Positions 22,585 to 28,783 of a DNA stretch of 31,028 nt are shown in pieces. A program made the position numbers and the translations under genes. Position 1 is the stretch's first letter, and each line of letters opens with the position of its first letter. The stretch is taken from assembly GCA_937915735.1 (NCBI GenBank), contig CALGGS010000148.1, forward strand, positions 1 to 31,028. Direction: 5' to 3'. Origin of the DNA: an uncultured Treponema sp. (GTDB taxonomy: Bacteria > Spirochaetota > Spirochaetia > Treponematales > Treponemataceae). Below the pieces are notes generated by a model that was not told where the DNA came from, did no database searches, and worked only from the letters and a program-made list of their open reading frames with translations.

Positions 22585-22613
22585 ATTATATCGCAAATTA
22601 AAGTATGTTTCAA
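22585..22613 (-). promoter_or_regulatory. Strong sigma-70 promoter of the TPR-MPE-ParB-murG-cvpA-holB operon
   Basis: Minus strand TTGAAA (22613-22608), 17 nt, TATAAT (22590-22585). The -10 is perfect and the -35 matches 5 of 6. The predicted start lies at 22578-22577, at the first base of the ATG. It sits directly behind the FlaA terminator. Confidence 0.8.
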
Positions 22614-22625
22614 TAAAAAGAGTTA

Positions 22626-22657
22626 TAAAAATAAAAAGCCCGCTATAAGTAGCGGGC
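22626..22657 (-). terminator. Rho-independent terminator of the FlaA pair
   Basis: GCCCGCT/AGCGGGC stem (22638-22644 with 22651-22657), extendable by one A-T pair to 8 bp with a 4-nt loop, followed on the minus strand by a T-rich tract (TTTTTATTTTTAT). Confidence 0.85.
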
Positions 22658-22679
22658 AAATTCAATGCAATATTAAAGA

Positions 22680-23414
22680 CTACCAGTCATCATTCATATC
22701 ATCTTCATCGCGGTTCTCAAGATCGTAAAGGTCTGTAACAGCGCGAAGATCATCGAGATACAAATAGTATGTACCACGAGCAAGCATTGGGTTACAATCT
22801 ACACGGAAGCCTACGATACGAAGTCCAGGTTTAATTCCGTTGTATGCAGAAGACTGGATAATTCCGTGCTCTCCATCTGGAGTTGGCGGAACGGCAACTG
22901 ACATTTTTTTCCAGCCTGAGAAGCCGAGTGAGCCCAAGTAAAGCTCAAAGTTGTTGCCATTATAGTCTTGTACGAGAACATACATCTCGTGATTCATATT
23001 TCGACCTGCGGCCCAAATCGAGATTGTCTTTGTGACTCCTTCGATTGGAATTGGACGAGCCGCCTTGATAAAGAATGAGTTTACACCACGATGGAAGAAC
23101 TCAACCTTTACACCGAGAACCCGTGAATCCTCTGCGTCTTCTTCACCTTTAAGAGGCTCTTTTGCCAACGGGCTGCCCTCAAAAAGACGAACATTAATAA
23201 CACCATTGTCTGGTGAGATATGTGCATTCCAGCTTCCTTCGAGCTCGTAACGATCAACTGAGATTTCGCGGAGAGCCTGACGAGCAGAATCATTACCGAT
23301 TACAGTTGGGTCTGGAGTTGCAAGACTTTCGTTGTCATTCTGACGATTGTTATCCTGAGCAAAAACTGCTGCAGAAAGTGTAAGAGCTATAGCGAGTGAA
23401 ATAAACTTTTTCAT
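22680..23414 (-). CDS. FlaA-like periplasmic flagellar sheath protein (downstream copy)
   Basis: A 244-residue exported protein with a clear signal peptide (MKKFISLAIALTLSAAVFA, cut before QD). The body matches spirochete FlaA outer-layer proteins of the periplasmic flagellar filament: VLGVKVEFFHRGVNSFFIKAARPIPIEGVTK, LVQDYNGNNFELYLGSLGFSGWKKM and VGFRVDCNPM followed by YLYLDDLRAVTD. It is paralogous to the gene immediately upstream, sharing these motifs in the same order. The C-terminus is acidic (ENRDEDDMNDDW). The start overlaps the upstream stop by 1 nt (TAATG) with an AGGGAGA site. From memory it corresponds to T. pallidum TP0664; a secondary sheath component is likelier than the main FlaA. 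Confidence 0.88.
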   Translation of the reverse strand: MKKFISLAIALTLSAAVFAQDNNRQNDNESLATPDPTVIGNDSARQALREISVDRYELEGSWNAHISPDNGVINVRLFEGSPLAKEPLKGEEDAEDSRVLGVKVEFFHRGVNSFFIKAARPIPIEGVTKTISIWAAGRNMNHEMYVLVQDYNGNNFELYLGSLGFSGWKKMSVAVPPTPDGEHGIIQSSAYNGIKPGLRIVGFRVDCNPMLARGTYYLYLDDLRAVTDLYDLENRDEDDMNDDW

Positions 23415-24211
23415 TATTTTGCATCTCCCTGTGATGATGATGAAGTACTAGAACTTCCGTTTGAAGAACTTGAATCACCAAAATCAACATTTTTGAGTTC
23501 GTATCCATCGAAAACATTGCTCAAAGCGTTTGTAGAGAATTTGAGCTGGTCGAAGAAGATATTGAAATCATCAACATATTCATCTGGATCTGTGCGGACA
23601 CGGAAGCCTACGAATGTCATAGTTGTAGGACCAGAGCGCAAGCGTGAGTGCTGACGAATATATGAAGGAATAGAAACAATTACATTGCGCCAACCGTTAA
23701 ATGCAAGGTTGCCTGCCGGGAGAGTGTAAACACGACCGTCTGCATCACGGACCAAAAGATCAATGAAGTAAAGGTAGTTAGCACCCCAAACCCAGAAATC
23801 AATCTGAGTTACTGTTCCTACAAATGGAATTTCATAAGGTTTTCCGTCGTTTTCCGGATATACTTCAAACCAGTTCTCGCCTTTGCGAAGGAAGCTAGTT
23901 TTTACGCCGAGTACCTTTGGCTGATCACCTTCTTTATTGAACAATTTGAGAGAATTTGGCTGTCCGTCAAAATAGTCCATTTTTGGGAAGCCTTCTGCCG
24001 TATAATGGCTAGCCTGGATATTCCATGTCCAGTTATGTGTTTCTGTGCTGTTGACAGTTTTGCCCGGCACCTGATAATCCTGTGAACCAACATTATCAAA
24101 ATTGTCGATAATTCTTGTTTCTACAGCCTTTGAGCTTGGTTGAGCTACTGCAGGAACTGTAAATGCAAGCATGAATGCAAAACTAGTAAAGACTACTACG
24201 CCCTTTTTCAT
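23414..24211 (-). CDS. FlaA-like periplasmic flagellar sheath protein (upstream copy)
   Basis: A 265-residue exported protein with a signal peptide (MKKGVVVFTSFAFMLAFTVPAVA, cut before QP). FlaA motifs: RIIDNFDN at the mature N-terminus, VLGVKTSFLRKGENWFEVYP, IPFVGTVTQIDFWVWG, LLVRDADGRVYTLPAGNLAFNGWRNV and FVGFRVRTDP, then FFDQLKFST. The sheath surrounds the FlaB core of the periplasmic flagellum. The last ~20 residues are a Ser-rich tail (SSSSNGSSSTSSSS), not usual for the domain. An AAGGAG site lies 7 nt before the ATG. It is the first gene of a two-gene operon, driven by an exact-consensus promoter, and faces away from fba, as in T. pallidum (TP0662/TP0663, from memory). Confidence 0.88.
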   Translation of the reverse strand: MKKGVVVFTSFAFMLAFTVPAVAQPSSKAVETRIIDNFDNVGSQDYQVPGKTVNSTETHNWTWNIQASHYTAEGFPKMDYFDGQPNSLKLFNKEGDQPKVLGVKTSFLRKGENWFEVYPENDGKPYEIPFVGTVTQIDFWVWGANYLYFIDLLVRDADGRVYTLPAGNLAFNGWRNVIVSIPSYIRQHSRLRSGPTTMTFVGFRVRTDPDEYVDDFNIFFDQLKFSTNALSNVFDGYELKNVDFGDSSSSNGSSSTSSSSQGDAK

Positions 24212-24264
24212 TCAAAACTCCTTTTTATTTTGTTGTGTGTTTTAAAAACTCAACGATATTTTTT

Positions 24265-24272
24265 TTATCGGC
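24265..24272 (-). promoter_or_regulatory. Possible sigma-28 (FliA) -10 element upstream of the FlaA pair
   Basis: GCCGATAA on the minus strand equals the FliA -10 consensus. The matching -35 (TAAA 15 nt upstream) is not present (GTGA instead). The same 8-mer also occurs inside coding sequence at 1182, 6013 and 13689, so this may be chance. Confidence 0.25.
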
Positions 24273-24306
24273 AGAATTTGTTGAAAATCACACAAAATCT
24301 TTTTTT

Positions 24307-24335
24307 ATTATATTTCTATAACGATTCTTTGTCAA
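24307..24335 (-). promoter_or_regulatory. Exact-consensus sigma-70 promoter of the FlaA pair
   Basis: Minus strand TTGACA (24335-24330), exactly 17 nt, TATAAT (24312-24307). All 12 promoter bases match consensus. The predicted start near 24300 gives a leader of about 89 nt with the AAGGAG site at its end. Confidence 0.88.
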
Positions 24336-24378
24336 ATAATTTTGATTAAATTTTAACTTAAAAAAAATAATATAAACC

Positions 24379-24413
24379 TTGATTTTCTGATATTTTCGAC
24401 ATAAGATTATATT
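24379..24413 (+). promoter_or_regulatory. Candidate promoter of fba
   Basis: TTGATT (24379-24384), 17 nt, TAAGAT (24402-24407); an overlapping TATATT (24408-24413) is an alternative -10. Leader of about 30-35 nt. The 237-nt gap 24212-24448 also holds the FlaA promoter on the other strand. Confidence 0.45.
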
Positions 24414-24448
24414 CAGTATTTTAGAATCAATTTTAAGAGGAGAAATAT

Positions 24449-25447
24449 ATGACTTCTTACAAAGAAATCGGTCTTGTAAACACAAAAGATATGTTTGCAA
24501 AAGCTATGAAAGGCGGATACGCGATTCCTGCATTCAACTTCAATAATATGGAACAAATGCAGGCTATCATTATGGCTTGTGTCGAAGCTAAATCACCTGT
24601 AATCCTTCAGGTTTCAAAGGGTGCCAGACAATACGCAAACCCAAACATTTTGAGAAATATGGCCAGAGGCGCAGTTGAGTACGCCCACGAGCTTGGCTGT
24701 GACATTCCTATCGTACTTCACCTTGATCACGGCCCGAATTTTGAGGTCTGCAAAGACTGCATTGACAACGGTTTTTCTTCAGTAATGATTGACGGCTCAG
24801 CCCTCCCTTACGACGAGAATGTTGAGGTAACACGAAAAGTCGTTGAATATGCCCACAAGTACGATGTAACTGTAGAAGCAGAGCTTGGAGTTCTTGGCGG
24901 AGTTGAGGACGATGTAAGCGCAGAAGAATCAAAATACACAAAACCTGAGGAAGTCATCGACTTTACGTCAAAAACCGGCTGTGACTCGCTGGCAATCTCT
25001 ATCGGAACAAGCCATGGCCGCTGCAAATTCACTCCGGAACAGTGTACCCGCACCCCTGACGGAGTTCTCATTCCACCGCCACTCGCCTTCGATGTTCTTG
25101 AGGCAATCGAAAAGAAGCTTCCCGGATTCCCAATCGTTCTCCACGGCTCGTCATCAGTTCCTGTAGAATATGTAAAAACCATTGAGAAGTACGGCGGAAA
25201 AATTCCTGATTCTGTTGGAATTCCAGAGGAACAGCTTAGAAAAGCCGCAAAATCAGCTGTCTGCAAAATCAACATCGACTCAGACGGCCGACTTGCAATG
25301 ACAGCCGCAATCCGAAAGCATTTCGCAGAGCATCCCGGTGATTTTGACCCACGGCAGTATCTTTCACCTGCACGGGACGAGCTCAAAAAAATGTATATGC
25401 ACAAGTGCGTAGATGTTTTGGGTTCAGCAGGACACGCTCTTGATTAA
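24449..25447 (+). CDS. fba: Class II fructose-bisphosphate aldolase
   Basis: A 332-residue zinc-dependent aldolase that splits fructose 1,6-bisphosphate into two triose phosphates in glycolysis and runs the reverse in gluconeogenesis. Visible landmarks: AIPAFNFNNMEQM near residue 25, VLHLDHG with the zinc His and the neighbouring catalytic Asp, VTVEAELGVLGGVED, the His of IGTSHG, VLHGSSSVP with the third zinc His, and CKINIDSDGRLA for substrate binding. Length and motif order fit the shorter class IIB type. An AGAGGAG ribosome binding site is 8 nt before the ATG. It is transcribed alone, ending at a strong hairpin, and lies back to back with the FlaA genes. Confidence 0.97.
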   Translation: MTSYKEIGLVNTKDMFAKAMKGGYAIPAFNFNNMEQMQAIIMACVEAKSPVILQVSKGARQYANPNILRNMARGAVEYAHELGCDIPIVLHLDHGPNFEVCKDCIDNGFSSVMIDGSALPYDENVEVTRKVVEYAHKYDVTVEAELGVLGGVEDDVSAEESKYTKPEEVIDFTSKTGCDSLAISIGTSHGRCKFTPEQCTRTPDGVLIPPPLAFDVLEAIEKKLPGFPIVLHGSSSVPVEYVKTIEKYGGKIPDSVGIPEEQLRKAAKSAVCKINIDSDGRLAMTAAIRKHFAEHPGDFDPRQYLSPARDELKKMYMHKCVDVLGSAGHALD

Positions 25448-25491
25448 TGCATATTTTTTAATATGTAACTCATAATTTCTTGATAATTTTC

Positions 25492-25530
25492 AGACGAAAT
25501 CTCGCCTTGCCTGATTTCGTCTTTTTTTTT
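25492..25530 (+). terminator. Rho-independent terminator of fba
   Basis: 10-bp perfect stem AGACGAAATC (25492-25501) with GATTTCGTCT (25513-25522), 11-nt loop, then a run of T on the plus strand. It overlaps the end region of convergent alr; no T-run follows in that direction. Confidence 0.85.
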
Positions 25531-26704
25531 ATTTTTCGACATAGACTCTAGGAACTCTCTTTGAGATTCCGCAGGTAATTTCGTAGGAAATAGTATTAGT
25601 GCTTCTGGCGATTTCCTCTGCCGTCTGCAAGGCACCGCTGTTTTCAGGACCAAAAATCACGGCCTCGTCCCAGCGGTTCACGCCACTCTGTTTTCCTAAA
25701 TCAACCATACACTGATCCATACAGATTCTACCCCTAATTGGATAAGGCTTCCCGCCAATCGCAACCTTCAGGCCGCCGCCCTCGTGTCCGTCATTAGTCT
25801 GGTTAAATCTTCTGAACAGCCCGTCATCGTACCCGATTGGAAGAACGCCTATGTCCGTTTCCCTTGAAGAAGTCCAGGTTCTGCCGTAGGAAACCGACTG
25901 TCCGATTCCGAATTTCCTTATTGCGACAACCTTTGAAACGAGAGCCATAACGGGCTTTAATTCGATTTTTTCGTTTTTTTGAGAAAAATACTCTTTCGTT
26001 AAGTCTCCAGGATAGTATCCGTAGCAGATAATTCCAGGACGGCACATATCCAAGTGCATTTCGGGATTGTTAAGAGTTAAAGCAGAGTTTGCGCAATGAC
26101 GGATTCCAGGCTCTATTCCGAGTTTTTTTACTTGCTCTGTCGCAAAGCAAAATCGCTCGAACTGTTTTTTCGTGTACTCGACATCGTCGGCATCCAATGA
26201 GTCCCCGACAGAAAAATGAGTGCACATGCCCCCGAGCTTTAAAACCTTTGTATCGGAAATCATTTTGGCGAAGAAAGGAGCTTCTTCCGGAAGACAGCCG
26301 ACACGCCCCATTCCAGTGTCAACCGCAAGATGAACCGGAAAATCTTTTTTTTCCAGGCGAAGACATGAAACTGCAATGCCCGTAATATATTCTTCATCGA
26401 AAACAAGGGGTGTCAAATCATTTTGAACCAAATCGTCCATCTCGTCAGGAGAGCAGAGACTTAAGACCAAAATAGGACATTTTATTCCTGCCTCACGGAG
26501 CTGGATTCCCTCGCTGATAGCGGCAACGGCAAAAAAATCAGAGCCACATTCAAGGGCAACTTTCGCGCACTCCACCGCCCCGTGCCCATAAGCGTCTGCC
26601 TTGATTGCGACGCACATTTTTGCGGAAGGATTTATTTTGGAGCGGATAGTTTTCAGGTTATGTCGAAGGTTATCAAGATAGATTTTAGCAATTGTCGGTC
26701 TCAT
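25529..26704 (-). CDS. alr: Alanine racemase
   Basis: A 391-residue PLP enzyme that makes D-alanine for peptidoglycan. The PLP lysine is K35 in VAIKADAYGHG; VHLAVDTGMGRVG, CANSALTLN, RPGIICYGYYPG, the catalytic Tyr segment SVSYGRTW, and LPIGYDDGLFRRF with GRICMDQCMVDLG follow in family order. Length is typical. It is convergent with fba and divergent from thrS, so it is a single-gene unit. There is no Shine-Dalgarno; a -35/-10 pair ends 8 nt before the ATG, implying a leader of 0-2 nt. Together with murG and femAB it supports an actively synthesised peptidoglycan layer. Confidence 0.97.
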   Translation of the reverse strand: MRPTIAKIYLDNLRHNLKTIRSKINPSAKMCVAIKADAYGHGAVECAKVALECGSDFFAVAAISEGIQLREAGIKCPILVLSLCSPDEMDDLVQNDLTPLVFDEEYITGIAVSCLRLEKKDFPVHLAVDTGMGRVGCLPEEAPFFAKMISDTKVLKLGGMCTHFSVGDSLDADDVEYTKKQFERFCFATEQVKKLGIEPGIRHCANSALTLNNPEMHLDMCRPGIICYGYYPGDLTKEYFSQKNEKIELKPVMALVSKVVAIRKFGIGQSVSYGRTWTSSRETDIGVLPIGYDDGLFRRFNQTNDGHEGGGLKVAIGGKPYPIRGRICMDQCMVDLGKQSGVNRWDEAVIFGPENSGALQTAEEIARSTNTISYEITCGISKRVPRVYVEK

Positions 26705-26712
26705 AGGGGGAT

Positions 26713-26741
26713 ATTTTAGTCACAAGAGATTTTTTCTGCAA
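26713..26741 (-). promoter_or_regulatory. Sigma-70 promoter of alr
   Basis: Minus strand TTGCAG (26741-26736), 17 nt, TAAAAT (26718-26713). The -10 is 8 nt from the ATG at 26704, so transcription should start within the last two bases before it or at it. Confidence 0.65.
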
Positions 26742-26763
26742 CAGAGAAGCCGTAAAATTACTA

Positions 26764-26792
26764 TTGAATTTTAGAAATGAAATCATTATTCT
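26764..26792 (+). promoter_or_regulatory. Candidate promoter of thrS
   Basis: TTGAAT (26764-26769), 17 nt, TATTCT (26787-26792), giving a leader of about 29 nt to the ATG at 26828. It lies downstream of the longest possible start at 26777, which argues against that start. No T-box leader is present. Confidence 0.5.
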
Positions 26793-26827
26793 ATCTAAAC
26801 TATATGACAGAAAACAGAAGGTACAAA

Positions 26828-28585
26828 ATGGCAGTTGAAGAAAAACTTCAGATTGTGCGTCACTCTTGCGCGCATGTTATGGCAGAAGCCGTCAAACATC
26901 TTTTCCCAGGAACCAAAATTGCAATTGGCCCTGCTATCGAAAACGGATTTTATTATGATTTCGATTTTACCACCGCCACTACCAAACTGACCGAAGAAGA
27001 TTTCCCCGCCGTCGAAAAGGAAATGCGAAAGATTCTCGCAACGGGCGCGGAATTTGTGCGAAAAGAGGTATCCAAAGAAGAAGCTCTCAAACTTTTCGCT
27101 GACGAGCCGTACAAAATCGAACTGATTAAGGACTTGCCTGAGGGCGAGGTTATCTCTACTTACGAGCAGGACGGTTACCTTGACTTGTGCCGCGGCCCCC
27201 ATGTTGAGACCACAAAAGAAATCAACGCCCAGTCTTTCAAGCTGGACAAAATTGCGGGCGCTTACTGGCGGGGAGACTCTAACAGGCCCATGCTCACACG
27301 AGTTTACGCCCTTTGTTTTGCAAAGCCGAACGACCTCAAGGATTATCTGGCAATGCTCGCCGAGGCTGAGAAGCGCGACCACCGAAAGCTGGGAACTGAG
27401 ATGGACTTGTTCCATGTAGACCCAGAAAACCCAGGACAGGTTTACTGGCATCCGAACGGCTGGACAATCTACACCACAATGCAGGATTATATGCGAAAAA
27501 TGGTTCGCCGTGACGGCTACCAGGAAGTAAACACTCCTGCAATCATGCCGCGAACACTCTGGGAGCGAAGCGGTCACTGGGGTCACTACCAGCGCAACAT
27601 GTTCATCACCGAAAGCGAAAAGCGATTGTTCGCAATCAAGCCGATGAACTGTCCTGGCGCACTTGAGATTTTTAAAAGCCGCCAGCGCTCATACAAGGAT
27701 TTGCCGATGCGCCTTGCTGAATTCGGTCACGATGTCCGAAACGAAGCAAGCGGCACCTTGCACGGCGTTATGAGAGTCCGGGGCTTTGTTCAGGACGACG
27801 CCCACATTCTTTGTACGGAAGAGCAGGTTTCTTCAGAAGTCGCGAAATTCTGCAAGCTTTTAAAACGAGTTTACCACGACTTTGGCTTTGATGATTTGGT
27901 CGTAAAATTCTCTACAATGCCGGAAGATCATGTCGGTGACCTTGCAACCTGGGAGCGCGCCGAAAAAGCTTTGGCAGACGCTTGCCATAAAGCAGGACTT
28001 ACCTACGAAATCCAGCCAGGCGAAGGCGCTTTCTACGGTCCGAAGCTCGAATTCAAGCTTTATGACTGTATTGGCCGTGAATGGCAGTGCGGCACGATTC
28101 AGGCGGACTTCCAGCTTCCAAGCGCAGAGCGACTTGACGCAACTTACATAGGCTCTGACAACCAAAAGCACCACCCGGTTATGCTCCACCGAGCAATTTT
28201 GGGAAGTTTCGAGCGATTCCTCGGTATCTTGATTGAAAACTTTGCGGGTGCCTTCCCAACCTGGCTCGCATTTGAGCAGGCTGCAATCGTTCCTGTCACA
28301 AACGACTTTGATGACTATGCGCGCGAGGTAAACGACGCGCTCTTGGCAGCCGATATTCGCTCAAACGCTTATCTTTCAACCGACAATATGCGAAATAAAA
28401 TCAAAGTGATTACGAAAGAGCACAAAACTCCTTACATTTTGATTGTTGGCGAAAACGAAGCTAAAGAAAAAACAGTCACAGTCCGCTTCCGACAGTCAAG
28501 CGGTCTTGAACAGAAGACAATGAAAATCGAAGAATTTGTGGCCTATGTTCAGGACAAGGTTAATACGCACTTTGTTGGTATTTAA
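26828..28585 (+). CDS. thrS: Threonyl-tRNA synthetase without the N-terminal TGS domain
   Basis: A 585-residue class II synthetase that charges tRNA-Thr. The frame opens at 26777, but the ATG at 26828 has an AAGG site 7-8 nt upstream and starts right at the editing domain. Editing-site motifs are HSCAH (H12, H16) and CRGPHVETT. Catalytic-core landmarks are the zinc Cys in MNCPGALEIF, the motif 2 region EFGHDVRNEASGTLHGVMRVRGF with DDAHI, the zinc-binding HHPVMLHRAILGS, and motif 3 SFERFLGILIENFAG. The C-terminal anticodon-binding domain starts near LAFEQAAIVPV. Standard enzymes of ~640 residues carry an N-terminal TGS domain that is absent here. Base composition is slightly more GC-rich than its neighbours, consistent with high expression. 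Confidence 0.96.
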   Translation: MAVEEKLQIVRHSCAHVMAEAVKHLFPGTKIAIGPAIENGFYYDFDFTTATTKLTEEDFPAVEKEMRKILATGAEFVRKEVSKEEALKLFADEPYKIELIKDLPEGEVISTYEQDGYLDLCRGPHVETTKEINAQSFKLDKIAGAYWRGDSNRPMLTRVYALCFAKPNDLKDYLAMLAEAEKRDHRKLGTEMDLFHVDPENPGQVYWHPNGWTIYTTMQDYMRKMVRRDGYQEVNTPAIMPRTLWERSGHWGHYQRNMFITESEKRLFAIKPMNCPGALEIFKSRQRSYKDLPMRLAEFGHDVRNEASGTLHGVMRVRGFVQDDAHILCTEEQVSSEVAKFCKLLKRVYHDFGFDDLVVKFSTMPEDHVGDLATWERAEKALADACHKAGLTYEIQPGEGAFYGPKLEFKLYDCIGREWQCGTIQADFQLPSAERLDATYIGSDNQKHHPVMLHRAILGSFERFLGILIENFAGAFPTWLAFEQAAIVPVTNDFDDYAREVNDALLAADIRSNAYLSTDNMRNKIKVITKEHKTPYILIVGENEAKEKTVTVRFRQSSGLEQKTMKIEEFVAYVQDKVNTHFVGI

Positions 28586-28608
28586 AGATACCCTACAAGC
28601 ATAGTTAA

Positions 28609-28652
28609 AAGCCGCACGGATTTAATCTTCAAATCCGTGCGGCTTATTTTTT
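28609..28652 (+). terminator. Rho-independent terminator of thrS
   Basis: 15-bp perfect stem AAGCCGCACGGATTT (28609-28623) with its complement at 28631-28645, 7-nt loop, followed by a T-rich run. One of the strongest hairpins in the window. Confidence 0.92.
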
Positions 28653-28656
28653 TTAA

Positions 28657-28685
28657 TTGACTGAGTCTTAGATTTCTGATATAGT
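28657..28685 (+). promoter_or_regulatory. Promoter of tRNA-Pro
   Basis: TTGACT (28657-28662), 17 nt, TATAGT (28680-28685); 5 of 6 bases match in each box. Predicted start near 28692, six nt before the mature tRNA. Confidence 0.75.
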
Positions 28686-28697
28686 AACGGCATATTT

Positions 28698-28771
28698 CGG
28701 GCTATAGCGCAGCTGGTTAGCGTGCTTGTCTGGGGGGCAAGAGGTCTCGGATTCGAATTCCGATAGCCCGA
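28698..28771 (+). tRNA. tRNA-Pro, anticodon GGG
   Basis: A full cloverleaf can be drawn: acceptor CGGGCTA (28698-28704) with TAGCCCG (28764-28770), T8, D-stem GCGC/GCGT, anticodon stem CTTGT/GCAAG with one G-T pair, anticodon GGG at 28732-28734 preceded by T33 and followed by G37, T-arm TCGGA/TCCGA around TTCGAAT. C1-G72 and discriminator A73 are the known proline identity elements. CCA is not encoded; a T-run follows directly and may act as terminator before the convergent tilS. Confidence 0.93.
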
Positions 28772-28783
28772 TTTTTTCTCTCT

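Noticed and set aside
22578..22613. TTG start 12 codons upstream for the TPR/Mrr protein
   Set aside because: The codons coincide with the -35/-10 promoter, so this part is unlikely to be transcribed.
24808..25404. Open frame of 198 codons antisense to fba
   Set aside because: Mirrors the codon pattern of the well-supported aldolase gene; no recognisable motif.
26777..26827. 17-codon N-terminal extension of ThrRS
   Set aside because: The candidate -10 box lies within it and the Shine-Dalgarno-like AAGG favours the ATG at 26828.
26705..26827. T-box or riboswitch leader ahead of thrS
   Set aside because: The leader is only about 30 nt and no T-box sequence or specifier stem is visible.
26795..27586. 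Open frame of 263 codons antisense to thrS
   Set aside because: Composition is that of a reverse-frame shadow of a GC-richer gene; no domain, signal or ribosome binding site.
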